In this document: positions 25,457-35,100 of the stretch, in pieces | Position numbering within the stretch: position 1 is the first letter of the stretch | How the letters are laid out: the number at the start of each line of letters is the position of its first letter | Assembly: GCF_050627025.1 (NCBI RefSeq) | Contig: NZ_CP192472.1 | Strand: one strand, 5' to 3' | DNA: 64,000 nt | DNA from: Variovorax paradoxus_P | Lineage (GTDB): Bacteria; Pseudomonadota; Gammaproteobacteria; Burkholderiales; Burkholderiaceae_C | Notes under the pieces: model-generated | Databases searched by the model: none | What the model was told of the DNA's origin: nothing | The model's input: the letters and a program-made list of their open reading frames with translations, nothing else | Translations under genes and position numbers: made by a program

Positions 25457-26119
25457 CTAGCCGGAACCCTTTGCGCCCGCGACCACGAGAAAGGTCTTCA
25501 GCAAGATGGCGACGTCCTGGCGCAGGGACAGCGTGGCGACGTAGTCCGCGTCCATGGCCGCCCGGCGCCGGTAGCTCACTTCGCTGCGCCCGCTCACCTG
25601 CCACAGGCCGGTAATGCCGGGCCGCACCGCGCAGTAGTGGCCCCAGTAAGGCCCGTACAGGTCTTTCTGCGAAAACATGCAGGGGCGCGGACCGACCATG
25701 CTCATGTCGCCCTTGAGCACGTTCCAGAACTGCGGCAGTTCGTCCAGGCTGTACTTGCGCAGGAACGCACCGAAGGGTGTGATGCGCGGGTCCTTGTCCA
25801 GCTTCTGGTACTTGGCCCATTGCTGGCGCGCTTCTTCGTTCTCGCGCAGGTGGCGCGCCAGCACCGCATCGGCGTCGGACACCATCGAGCGGAACTTGTA
25901 GAAGCTGAACACGCGACCGTCGCGACCGTAGCGCGGCTGCTTGTAGATCGCCGGGCTGCCGGAGGTCAGCAGCACGCCGAGCCAGACGAGCGCATACACC
26001 CACCCCAGGAACAGGAAGAAACAGCTCGCCATCACGATGTCTGCGCCCCGTTTGGTGGCCATCAGCAATCGCGAATTGCCCGCCCAGTGGATGGGCGCAT
26101 TCGACGGCAGTGTGTTCAC
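25457..26119 (-). CDS. Short initiating sugar-phosphate (undecaprenyl-phosphate) transferase
   Basis: A 220-residue monotopic phosphoglycosyl transferase. One N-terminal hydrophobic segment (ADIVMASCFFLFLGWVYALV) is followed by the catalytic core KFRSMVSDAD, the Asp-Glu pair in YSLDELPQFWNVLKGDMSMV, PRPCMFSQ and RPGITGLWQVSGRSEV. It lacks the four-helix and CoA-binding-like N-terminal parts of WcaJ/WbaP and corresponds only to their C-terminal domain (PglC-like). It starts the lipid-linked repeat by moving a sugar-1-phosphate to undecaprenyl phosphate. The start is GTG, overlapping the wzc stop (GTGA), a coupled start. Confidence 0.92.
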   Translation of the reverse strand: MNTLPSNAPIHWAGNSRLLMATKRGADIVMASCFFLFLGWVYALVWLGVLLTSGSPAIYKQPRYGRDGRVFSFYKFRSMVSDADAVLARHLRENEEARQQWAKYQKLDKDPRITPFGAFLRKYSLDELPQFWNVLKGDMSMVGPRPCMFSQKDLYGPYWGHYCAVRPGITGLWQVSGRSEVSYRRRAAMDADYVATLSLRQDVAILLKTFLVVAGAKGSG

Positions 26120-28431
26120 GCTGTCGCTCCCTCCGCCGCGGCTGCGGCTGCCACCGGCGTTGCGGGGCGGGGCAGTTCGGGCGGTGCGGTCGGGTAGTCG
26201 TGCGCGCGCAGGCGGTAGGCGCCATAGCGGTAGGAAAGGCTGCCGTAGTAGCGGCGGCGCGGGTCCACCGCATTGAGCACCACGCCCTGGAAGCGCGCAC
26301 CGGCGTGCCTCAGCTGCTTCATGCTTTCGGTGAGGTCGCCTACCTCGTTGTCGCCGGCGCGCGCAACCATGAGCAGGGTGCCCATGCAGGGCGCCATCTC
26401 GGCCGTCTCGGAAGCGAGCAGCGTGGGCGGCGTGTCGACAATCACCGCGTCGTAGCGCGTCGAGACTTTTTCGAGCAAGCGGGCGAAGGCGTCGCTCGTA
26501 AGAAGCCCCGTCGGGTCGGCTGGCAAGGCGCCTGTGGTCATCACGTCGAGATGCGGCAGCACGCCCTTGTGGATGGCGCCGTCGAGCTCGACCGTGCCCT
26601 GGATCAGCTCCGAGAGCCCGCCGGTGCGCTTCAGCCCGAAGCGGGGCGCCACGCTGCTGCGCCGCAAGTCCGCATCGATCAGCAGCACGCAGCGGCCGCT
26701 GGAGGCAAGCACGGCGGCGAGGTTGGAAGACACGAAGGTCTTGCCCGCGCCAGGCGTGGCGCTCGAAATCATGATGCGGTTGTTGAGCGCGCGCGGCATC
26801 GCAAACTTGAGCGCGGTGCGCAGCCGCCGCAATCCTTCCAGCGACGGGTCGTCCGGATGGGCCGCAGCCAGCAGATGCACGCCCGGCTTGCCCTGCAGCA
26901 CGGCACGGTCGAGGTGGCGCTGCTGGTCGCTGAGCGTGACGGTGCTGTACACGTCCAGGCCGGTGTGGGTTTCGATCTCTGCCGGGCCGGCGATGGTGTT
27001 GCGCCACGACCTGCGCATGAAGGTCGACGCCGCACCCAGGAACAGGCCCGCAAGCAGCGCAAGCGCCAGGGTGATCGAGGCCTTGGGCCGGATCTGCTTT
27101 TCAGGCGTCAGCGCCTGGTCGAGCACGCGCACGTTGCCAATGCGGCCTTCCTTCGCGAGCCGCATCTGCAGCGAGCTGTTGAGCAGCGAAACGTACAGGT
27201 CGGTGTTGACCTTGATGTCCCTCTGCATGCGCAGCGAGTCCTGCTGCATCATCGGCATGCGGCGAATGCGCTGGTCGACGCCGCCGAGAGCCTTCTTCAG
27301 CGAAGCAATCTGTGCGTCGATGGTCATGACGCTCGGGTCTTTGGCGGTGAAGCGCTCGGTGAGCTCCAGCCGCTTCTGGGTTGCGTCGAAGAGCTTTGTC
27401 TGCAGGTCGATGTTCTGCGACAGCGCATTGCGCGCCTCGTCGTCGAGGCTGATCGTTCCGTTGCGGTTGCGGTACTGGTTGTAGGCCTCTTCGGAGTCCT
27501 CCAGCTGCTGCTTGAGCTTGGGCAGCTCGCTGCCCAGGAAGTTGAGCGCGCGCTGCGCCTGCGCGGTCTTCTGGTCGATGTTCACGCGCACATAAAGCCG
27601 CGCGACTTCATTGAGCAGGTTGGCCAGCTGCGTGCGGTTGTCGGTTTGCCAGCTCACGTCCATCACCGACGACTGCTTGCCTTTCTCGATCACTCGCAGG
27701 TCTTTCTGCAGCTCGAGCAGGGTGAGCTGCTTCGATTGCCGCACGAGCGAGAAGGCAGCGCCCGGCCGGCCCACGACGGAGCCCACCAGCAGGTGCACCG
27801 GGCCAAGCGGGGTCTCGGCGTCGAGCGGCGTGCCCACGGTGCCTTCAAGCGGCGTGTCCAGCTTGGGGTGGGTCAGCGTGTAGGCGCCGTTCTCGCCCGC
27901 GGTCAGCTGGAAGCGCGTGCCCTCCAGATCGGTGGGCACATCCATCTGCGCAACCACGATCTGCTCGGTGCCGCTCACGTAGCCCGAAAGGCCCGCAAAG
28001 CCGGGGTCCGAAAGCGTCTTTGCGCGGCGTGCCAGCCAATGGCCCACGATGGGCACATAGAGCGGCTCGGCCTCAATGTAGAGCTTGGTGTTCTCGATGG
28101 CCTGCCCGAGCACCAGGCGCGACTTCAGGATTTCAGCCTCGCCCGCAGTGGGCGTCTTGGCGTTCAGCGCGCTGCTCGCGGAGTCGCCGACCAGCGTGCC
28201 GCCGGAGCGCTCGGGGTCTTCGACCTGGATCAGCACGTTGGCCTCGTACACGCGGGGGCCGAACATCGCATAGGCCCCGCCGATCAGCAGCGCCACGGCC
28301 GTGATCTTCACGATCTTCCATCGGTTGTCGATCAGCAGGTCGATGTGCTCCCGCAGCCTCGAAGGAGGCTGCTCGGAGGCCGGTGCCGCGTCGGTGGGGG
28401 CGGTAACCACGGGTTGCCAGTGCGCGTTCAT
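26116..28431 (-). CDS. wzc: Wzc-type polysaccharide co-polymerase and tyrosine autokinase
   Basis: A 771-residue inner-membrane protein. Wzz-like chain-length domain: TM1 near residues 40-57 (ITAVALLIGGAYAMFG), long coiled-coil periplasmic region, TM2 near 449-467 (SITLALALLAGLFLG). BY-kinase domain: Walker A ATPGAGKTFVSSN near 562, Walker A' LLIDADLRRS near 583, Walker B VIVDTPP near 665, and a C-terminal Tyr cluster RRRYYGSLSYRYGAY near 724-747. It controls polymer length and export together with Wza. No separate Wzb phosphatase gene is seen in the window. Confidence 0.95.
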   Translation of the reverse strand: MNAHWQPVVTAPTDAAPASEQPPSRLREHIDLLIDNRWKIVKITAVALLIGGAYAMFGPRVYEANVLIQVEDPERSGGTLVGDSASSALNAKTPTAGEAEILKSRLVLGQAIENTKLYIEAEPLYVPIVGHWLARRAKTLSDPGFAGLSGYVSGTEQIVVAQMDVPTDLEGTRFQLTAGENGAYTLTHPKLDTPLEGTVGTPLDAETPLGPVHLLVGSVVGRPGAAFSLVRQSKQLTLLELQKDLRVIEKGKQSSVMDVSWQTDNRTQLANLLNEVARLYVRVNIDQKTAQAQRALNFLGSELPKLKQQLEDSEEAYNQYRNRNGTISLDDEARNALSQNIDLQTKLFDATQKRLELTERFTAKDPSVMTIDAQIASLKKALGGVDQRIRRMPMMQQDSLRMQRDIKVNTDLYVSLLNSSLQMRLAKEGRIGNVRVLDQALTPEKQIRPKASITLALALLAGLFLGAASTFMRRSWRNTIAGPAEIETHTGLDVYSTVTLSDQQRHLDRAVLQGKPGVHLLAAAHPDDPSLEGLRRLRTALKFAMPRALNNRIMISSATPGAGKTFVSSNLAAVLASSGRCVLLIDADLRRSSVAPRFGLKRTGGLSELIQGTVELDGAIHKGVLPHLDVMTTGALPADPTGLLTSDAFARLLEKVSTRYDAVIVDTPPTLLASETAEMAPCMGTLLMVARAGDNEVGDLTESMKQLRHAGARFQGVVLNAVDPRRRYYGSLSYRYGAYRLRAHDYPTAPPELPRPATPVAAAAAAEGATA

Positions 28432-28471
28432 GAGATCACCTTTTTGGGTTGCCTGGACGGGGATGGGGGGT

Positions 28472-29662
28472 TCAGCGGCGGCTGGCCGTGCCGCCGAGGT
28501 TCACGACCTGCGCGGCGGGAAGAATCAGGCTGATGACCCGGTTCCAACGCACCAGCGGCACGGGATCGATGTAGACCACGTCGCGCGGCCGCAGCTCGAA
28601 GCGGTCGGCAAGGGCCAGTGCCACGGGGTTCTTCGCGTCCAGGTGGTACACCTCGGGCACGTCGCCGCGCGAGTTGCGCACCACGTAGATCTGGCCTGGC
28701 GAAGAGGTCAGCAGGTCGGGGCCGCCCGCGTCGCCCAGCGCCTCGTTCAGGCTCAGGCGGCCGTTGCGCATCAACAGGGCCGACGGGTTGCGGATCTCGC
28801 CCATCACGTACACGCGGCTGTCCTCGCGGGTGCCTACGTTCACGATGTCGCCGTTCTGCAGCGGAATGCGGCTCGCATCGAAGCCGTAGCGCTGCAGCAG
28901 CGGCAGGTCGATAGTCATGGTGCGTTCGCCGCGCGTGAGGTTCACGCGCGAGCGGTCGGCGGCGGTGGTAACGCTGCCGGCGCGGTTGATTGCCTCGGCC
29001 AGCGTCATCGGCACGTCGGTGAAGATCTGCAGGCCCGGGGTGCGAACCTCGCCTTCCACGTACACGCGGCGGCTGCGGAACGACTGGATCCGCACGCTCA
29101 CCAGCGGGTCTTTCACGAAGGGAGAGATCTTCCGCGTGATGAAGTCGGACGCGGCGCTCTCCGTCATGCCCTCGATCTTTGTGCGCCCGATATACGGGAA
29201 CGTGATCTCGCCCGCGCCATCGACGATGAAGCCTGGAGCCACGCTCACGCCCGTCGGGTCCGACTGCTGGGAGATGACCGCGCCCGCATTGGGCATGAGC
29301 TCCGGATGCCGGTACACCACGATGCCGATCACGTCGCCCGGAGCGATGGTGTAGGCGGGTGCCTTGCCGAAGAGCTGCCGCACGTCGGCCGGCACGCCTT
29401 GCGGCTCTTGCGCGGCGCGTGTGCGGATCAGCTCGGGCGTGATCGGCACGATCTTCGGTTCGCCCTCTGCGCGCGACGCGCTCCAGCCGCCGCTGTCGGG
29501 GTTGCTGAAGCCCGGAATCCCGCAGCCGCCCAGGCACAGCGGCAGCACAAGCGCGGCCACCGTGCCCATGCGGCGTCGGATGCGCGCGCTGGCAGACGCT
29601 TGGACAAACGCGCATGCAGCGGTCGCAATGCGCGGGGAACTGGCTGAGTCGGGGTGTGCCAT
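28472..29662 (-). CDS. wza: Wza-type outer-membrane polysaccharide export protein
   Basis: A 396-residue lipoprotein. The signal peptide ends at a lipobox (PLCLGGC, Cys near residue 47). A Poly_export domain (PAYTIAPGDVIGIVVYRHP) and two SLBB-type repeats (VYVEGEVRTPGLQIF, VYVMGEIRNPSALL) follow. The C-terminus VSLILPAAQVV would form the amphipathic outer-membrane helix. Wza forms the octameric translocon through which the polysaccharide leaves the cell. The start at 29662 has a usable AAAGGA about 7 bp upstream; the longer frame upstream is antisense to the hydrolase. Confidence 0.93.
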   Translation of the reverse strand: MAHPDSASSPRIATAACAFVQASASARIRRRMGTVAALVLPLCLGGCGIPGFSNPDSGGWSASRAEGEPKIVPITPELIRTRAAQEPQGVPADVRQLFGKAPAYTIAPGDVIGIVVYRHPELMPNAGAVISQQSDPTGVSVAPGFIVDGAGEITFPYIGRTKIEGMTESAASDFITRKISPFVKDPLVSVRIQSFRSRRVYVEGEVRTPGLQIFTDVPMTLAEAINRAGSVTTAADRSRVNLTRGERTMTIDLPLLQRYGFDASRIPLQNGDIVNVGTREDSRVYVMGEIRNPSALLMRNGRLSLNEALGDAGGPDLLTSSPGQIYVVRNSRGDVPEVYHLDAKNPVALALADRFELRPRDVVYIDPVPLVRWNRVISLILPAAQVVNLGGTASRR

Positions 29663-29709
29663 GGGATGGTCCTTTGCTCGTGGGGGATCCTGGAAGTCCT
29701 GAAACCGGG

Positions 29710-30636
29710 TTACTGCGGCACGTACGCGCCACGCAGTGGGAGCTCTGCAACGAGCGGGGCGGGGCTGGTGGTGCGGCGCTCCGTGCCGGCACCGAAGGCG
29801 CAAGCGGTCACCCAGTCGCCGACCGACTGCAGAAACAGCTGCTGCCCTTTTGCGGTGCAGAAGGTGTGGTCGAGTTCGCGCATGAACTCGTACTGAAGGG
29901 CCTGTGCGAACGGCTCGCGGCGGAACGGGCCGAGCTGGTCGCGGTCGCGGTCCGAAACATGCAGCGAGCCCGAATACAGCAGCTGCACCGCCACCTTGCG
30001 TTCGACCAGGCGCTTCATGGCCGCGCCGAACCACACGGCATTCACTTCTGCCGGCTTTCTCTCGGTGAAGAAGCCTGGCAGCGCCTTTGTCGAATGGCTG
30101 CGCAGAAAATGCCGCTGGAGCCAGCGCTTGGCCTTGCCCGCGAACGCCGGGTGCGCGGGCGCCGCAATGGCACGCCGCACGGTGCGCTCCCAGCGGGAGC
30201 GCCGTTCCGGAAAAGCGAATCCGTCGAAGAGCGAAACGGCCACCACGCGCGGGTCGGCCTCGGCCACCGACATGGCGTGTTCCACGCCCGAGCACATGGC
30301 CACGATCACGAACTGCCGGATGCCCTGCGTCTTTTCTAGCAGGTCCATGCCCGCCTGCAGGTCGTGCAGCGCGCGGGTGTGCAGGTCGCTCGAGAAGTCG
30401 GACGCGTCGCTGTCGCCCACGCCGCCAAGGTCGAAGCGCAGGCTGCTCACGCCGCGCCCGGCCAGCACATGCGCCAGCTTGACGTTGATGCGGCGTGGCC
30501 CCACGCGGTGGTTGGCGCCCATGTTGAACATCAGGCATGCGGCGGTGGCCGGCACCTGGTGCGCGGGGTTGGTGACCGTGCCGACCAGCGAGTTTCCGGG
30601 GCCGAACCGGACCGGGGTTTGTGTCATGTCATTCAT
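29710..30636 (-). CDS. Alpha/beta-hydrolase-fold protein, exosortase-system hydrolase 1-like
   Basis: A 308-residue protein of the alpha/beta-hydrolase fold (SSLRFDLGGVGDSDA loop after strand 4; RQFVIVAMCSGVEHA as nucleophile elbow). At the nucleophile position of Sm-x-Nu-x-Sm the sequence is A-M-C-S-G, so Cys replaces Ser. This agrees with my memory of the hydrolase 1 family linked to exosortase/EPS loci (GLCD-type elbow). Its role is unknown. It directly follows hydrolase 2 and the NRPS-PKS and precedes wza, so it could act on a carrier-protein-bound or lipid-linked intermediate. Start 30636 overlaps the previous gene by 8 bp; ATG 30627 is an alternative. Confidence 0.72.
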   Translation of the reverse strand: MNDMTQTPVRFGPGNSLVGTVTNPAHQVPATAACLMFNMGANHRVGPRRINVKLAHVLAGRGVSSLRFDLGGVGDSDASDFSSDLHTRALHDLQAGMDLLEKTQGIRQFVIVAMCSGVEHAMSVAEADPRVVAVSLFDGFAFPERRSRWERTVRRAIAAPAHPAFAGKAKRWLQRHFLRSHSTKALPGFFTERKPAEVNAVWFGAAMKRLVERKVAVQLLYSGSLHVSDRDRDQLGPFRREPFAQALQYEFMRELDHTFCTAKGQQLFLQSVGDWVTACAFGAGTERRTTSPAPLVAELPLRGAYVPQ

Positions 30637-31450
30637 GAAGGGCACCCTGCAGGCGGTGAAGCGCATCGGCCGGAACCATGGCGCTGTTGGGGTAGGGGTC
30701 CGACGTCCAGTCGAGCCGGTGCTGAAAGTAGGCAAGGCGCACCGGCATGTAGCGCGACTGCTGCTCGGCAGCCCATTGCGCCGTCTGCTCGTCGTCGGGG
30801 CCCGTGAGCACCAGCGTCTCGTGCAGCGCGGTGAGCGCGAGCGACTCGGGCGTGAGCGCGGCCAGCTGCGTGCGCAGCGTTGGCGAAAGCGATGTGCCCA
30901 GCGCTTCCTCGGGCATTGCGCCGGGCTCCCGCGAAAGTTCGCGGCGCCAGGCCAGGTCGGGTATGCAAAAGGTGGTGTCGATTGCAGCCACGTGCTGTTC
31001 GCGCAGCAGGCGGGCGTAGCGGCGGCCGTCGATTACCGGCTCCCACAAGACCAGGCGCGCCGGATCGCAGCGCCCGTTGCGTGCGGCCAGCACGGCCAGC
31101 GTGCCGCCGAGCCGCGCGCCCACCCACACGATGCGGCTTGCGGGTGCACGCCGGCGCAGTTCTTCATGCGCCGTGCACAGGTCGCGCCGCCAGCCGTCGA
31201 GCTCGCCGTCGTCCTCGTCGCCCGGCGAATCGCCGGTGCCATAGAAGTCGAAGCGCAAGGTCGCAACACCCGCACGCGCCAGGCGCTCGGACAGCACCTT
31301 GAAGAAGCGATGCGTGCGCATGCCCTCCTGCCCGAAAGGCGGACAGATCAGTACGGCGGTGTTGCCGGGCTGCGCGTCTTCGGCGGCATGGAACAGGCCG
31401 AAGATCTGGCGCGACGCGGGCCCGAACAGGAATGGATAGGGGGTCGTCAT
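30629..31450 (-). CDS. Alpha/beta-hydrolase-fold protein, exosortase-system hydrolase 2-like
   Basis: A 273-residue protein starting MTTPYPFLFGPASRQIFGLF, with VLICPPFGQEGMRTHR, TLRFDFYGTGDSPGDEDDG and the elbow IVWVGARLGGTLAVLAA. The nucleophile position (G-A-R-L-G) holds Arg, not Ser, so a normal serine hydrolase is not expected. Similar GLRLG-type elbows are, from memory, characteristic of the hydrolase 2 family of exosortase/EPS loci. ATG overlaps the phosphopantetheinyl transferase stop (ATGA). No exosortase gene is in this window. The biochemical role is open; carrier-bound acyl transfer or release is a possibility. Confidence 0.72.
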   Translation of the reverse strand: MTTPYPFLFGPASRQIFGLFHAAEDAQPGNTAVLICPPFGQEGMRTHRFFKVLSERLARAGVATLRFDFYGTGDSPGDEDDGELDGWRRDLCTAHEELRRRAPASRIVWVGARLGGTLAVLAARNGRCDPARLVLWEPVIDGRRYARLLREQHVAAIDTTFCIPDLAWRRELSREPGAMPEEALGTSLSPTLRTQLAALTPESLALTALHETLVLTGPDDEQTAQWAAEQQSRYMPVRLAYFQHRLDWTSDPYPNSAMVPADALHRLQGALHE

Positions 31451-32163
31451 GCAAAACTCTCCGTTGCACCGCGCGGCGCGCTGACGCGGGTGTGGGTCTG
31501 CCGCCACTCGGCGATCGATCCGACGCTGTCCATGCGCGAAGGCGCGGACTGCAGGACAAGCCACAAGATCCGGCCGGCCACGGGCACTTCGACGCTGCGG
31601 CAGTCGGCCGTCAAGCCCACTTCAAAGCGTTCCGGCGGCACGATCAGCCCCAGGCCGATGGCCTTGAGGCAGGCCTCCTTGCGCGTCCAGCAGGTAAGAA
31701 AGGCGTGGTCGCGTTCGTGGGCGGGCAGGGCGCGCAGTGCTTCGTTCTCGAGCCGGGTGAAATGCGTTGCGGCAAGCGCCAGTGCGTCGGGCACCGCGCG
31801 CAGCTGCTCCACGTCCGCGCCCAGCGGGCCGCGCTCGCCTATGGAAATCAGGCCCAGCCCCTGGCTGTGGCTCAAAGAAAAATGAACCCGCGGCCAGCCC
31901 AGCAACGAAGGCTTGCCGAATGCGCTGTGGGTAAAGCGCAGTGCGTCGGCGCGCTCGCCGGTCTGCTCGGCCAATGCGTAGCGCAGCGCCGCATGCGCGG
32001 CCACGAAGCGCTGCCGATCGACCGCAAAGCGAAACTGCCCGGCGCGCGCGCGTTCATCCTTCGACAGGATCAGCGCGGCCCCGGGACCGGCGCAATCGTC
32101 CAGGTCGAGATACCGGCAAACCGGCGCATCGACGGAAGAAAGGTTGAAGGCCGCGTGTCCCAT
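31447..32163 (-). CDS. 4'-Phosphopantetheinyl transferase (Sfp type)
   Basis: A 238-residue Sfp-superfamily enzyme. The signature Mg2+/CoA residues are present: LGADVEQLR near residue 117 and CWTRKEACLKAIG near residue 160, with FSLSHSQGL and FGKPSLLG before them. It transfers the phosphopantetheine arm from CoA to carrier-protein serines. It begins 6 bp after the NRPS gene and is surely meant to activate the five carrier domains of the two megasynthases. Confidence 0.93.
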   Translation of the reverse strand: MGHAAFNLSSVDAPVCRYLDLDDCAGPGAALILSKDERARAGQFRFAVDRQRFVAAHAALRYALAEQTGERADALRFTHSAFGKPSLLGWPRVHFSLSHSQGLGLISIGERGPLGADVEQLRAVPDALALAATHFTRLENEALRALPAHERDHAFLTCWTRKEACLKAIGLGLIVPPERFEVGLTADCRSVEVPVAGRILWLVLQSAPSRMDSVGSIAEWRQTHTRVSAPRGATESFA

Positions 32164-32169
32164 GATCGT

Positions 32170-35100
32170 TCACTCCTTGCGCAGCCAGCCGCCGAAGGTG
32201 CGGCTCAAGAGGCCCTCGCTGCGCGCACCGGCCTTGAGGTTGCCCATGGCAAGCGGCGCCAGCTCCGTGAGGTCCGCGGCGTCGTGCGCTTCGCGGGCGG
32301 ACGCGGCGATCTGGCCCAGGTTCTCGAACAGGTAGCGGCGCGACTGCACGCGGTAGCCCAGCGTCTGCTCGGTCTGCTGGAGCGCCCGCAGCACGAGCAG
32401 CGAATCGCCGCCAAGGTCGAAGAAGTTGTCGGTCGGGCGGATGTCGTTGACGTCGATCCCGATCACCGAAGCCCAGATCTGCGCAAGCTGCGCGTGCTCG
32501 GGGTTCAGCAGGGTGTCGTCCGCCTTCGGGACCGCGGCGGCGCCATTGGCCGGTGCCGCAGCCTTGTGCGGATCGGCCGCCGCAAGCTTGCGCAGGTACA
32601 CCGCGCTTGCCGAGCCTTCTTCACTGGAGAGTTCGGCCAGCGTGGCGTCGGGGTGGTCGGCCGCCCTTTGCAGCAGCTCCAGGTAGCGGTCGCGCAGGTG
32701 GGCACCGGTTTCGCGCAGGTAGATATCGGCGTTGTAGATGAGCGCGCCTTCCAGGCCGTGCGGCTTGTCCATCAGCCACACGCCGATGTCGTCGGTTGCG
32801 CCGTGCTGCATCAGGTGCAGCTGGCGGGTCTGCAGGCTGCCCAGGCGCCGCGCACGATCGCGTGCGTCCTGAAAGGAAAACATCGCCTGGTAGGGGCCGA
32901 CTGCCCGAATGCGGGCACCGAGCGCGGGCTCGGCCATCAGGCGCTCGAAGGGCACCTGCTGGTAGTTCATGATCGACAGCAGTTCGCGCTTCACGTAGCG
33001 CATGAACTCAGAAAGCGGCTGCTCGAGGCCAACCTGCAGCGACACCGGCAGCACGTTGTTGAAGAAGCCCATCACGTCTTCTGTCTCGGGCTGCTGGCGG
33101 CCGCGCACCGGATTGGCAATGACGATCGATTCCGAGCCGATGACGCGGCTCATGGTGAGCGCGTAGATGCCGAAGGTCAGCATGCTGAGCGTCACGTCCA
33201 TGTCGCGGGCGGCCTTGCGCAGCTGCTGCGTGGTCGACAGGTCGACACGGATCCACTGCGCGCCGCCCTGGCCGCTCTTGCCCGAGCGCCGCGGCATGTC
33301 GGTGTTGGGCTGGCGCGGCATCGGCGCATCGGCAAAGCGCTTCAGCCAGAAGTCGAGCTGCTCCTGGAAGCCCGCCTCGTTCATCCAGCCCGCCTGCCAC
33401 TCGGCATAGTCGCCATGGGTGGTCGTGAGCGCGGGCAGGCCGTGCGGGCGCCCGCGTTCGGCCGCGTCGTAGATGGCGGAGAGTTCGCGCTGGAGCAGGT
33501 CGAAGGACCAGCCGTCCCAGATGAGGTGGTGCGGCACGAACACGAACACGTGCTCATGCTCGTCGAGCTGGAACACCGCCGCATGCATCATGGGCGCCCG
33601 ATGAATGTCGATGGGCCGGTCGGCAAGCTCTTGCATGCGCTCGGCCAGTTCGGCTTCGCGCTGGTCGGCCGGCAGGTTGCGCAGGTCGATGAAGGGCAAC
33701 TCGAAATCGACCGCTTCCGACATCGCCTGCACCGGCTGCCCGGTGTGCGGGTCGGTGGCCATGCGGGTGCGCAGCGCGGGCTGGCGGCGAATGATTTCCC
33801 GGAATGCGGCCTCGAAGCGCTGCGCATCGAAGCTGCCGGTCAGGCGCTGGGCGGCCGGCGCGTTGTAGACCGAGCGGCCCGGATGCAGCTCTTCCATGAA
33901 CCGGATGCGCTCTTGCGACGGCGTGAGGGGCGCCGTCTTGCGGCTGAAGCGGCAAGGCAGCGGCGCCTGGGCACGGGAGCCCGTGCTTTGCAGGCCTTCG
34001 ACAACAGCGGCCAGCTTTTCCGCCGTGGGCGCCTCGAACAGCGAGCGCAGCGGCAGCGTGATCTTGAACTCGCGGCTCAGCATCGTCGTCAGGCGCGAAG
34101 CCAGCAGCGAATGGCCGCCCATGGCGAAGAAGTCGTCCCGCATGTCGAGGCCGGGCAGGCTCAGCACCTTTTCCATGGTTTCGAGCACCTTGCGTTCGCA
34201 ATCGGTGCGCGGTGCGGCGCCGCGCCGTGCCTCGTCGCGCGAAACCTGTTGCGGCGGCGGCAGCGACACGCGGTCGACCTTGCCGTTGGGCAGCGTGGGC
34301 AGTGCCTTCAGCGCCACCACGTGCTGGGGCAGCATGAAGGCGGGCAGGTGCTCGCGCAGGTGGGCCATCAGCACGTCCTGGTCAAGCTCGACACCTGGCG
34401 TGAGCGCGAGGTAGGCCACCAGGCGAACGTCGCCCGGGCTGTCTTCGCGCGCCACCACCACGCAGCGCGAAACGCCGGCCACCTCGCAGCAGCGAGCCTC
34501 GATCTCGCCCGGCTCGATGCGGTAGCCGCGCACTTTCAGCTGAAAGTCGAGCCGGCCCAGATGCTGGATCAGGCCGTCGTTGCGCCAGCGGCCGCGGTCG
34601 CCCGTGCGGTACAGGCGCTTGGCCGTGCCGAAGAGGCGAACGGTGACAAAGCGCTCTGCGGTGAGTTCGGGCCGGTCGATGTAGCCTTCGGAAAGGCCGT
34701 CGCCTGCAATGCAGATTTCCCCCGGCACGCCGATGGGGCAGGGCTGCATGTCGGCGTCGAGAATCCAGATCTCGGTGTTGTCGACGGGGTGGCCGATCGA
34801 AACGCCGCGCGATGCAACCGCCTTCGGGTCGACCAGCCAGGCGGTGGAATACACCGTGGTTTCCGTCGGGCCGTAGCCGTTCCAGAGCTCCGAGAGGCGC
34901 TCGCACAGCGCAAGCGCAAAGCTCGGCCGCAGCGGCTCGCCGCCAATCCAGCCCCGGAAGCCCGGTGCACCCGGCCACTGGGCGTCCAGCAGCAGCTGCC
35001 ACATGCCGGGCGTGGCCTGCAGGAAGTTGATGCGCTCTTCCTGGAGCAGCTTGCTCAGGCGCACGCCGTCCATGGCGAGGTCGCGCTGCACCATCACGAT

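Noticed and set aside
29710..31450. A complete exosortase (EpsH/XrtA) system
   Set aside because: Only the two associated hydrolase-like proteins are present; no exosortase, PEP-CTERM protein or PrsK/PrsR pair is visible.
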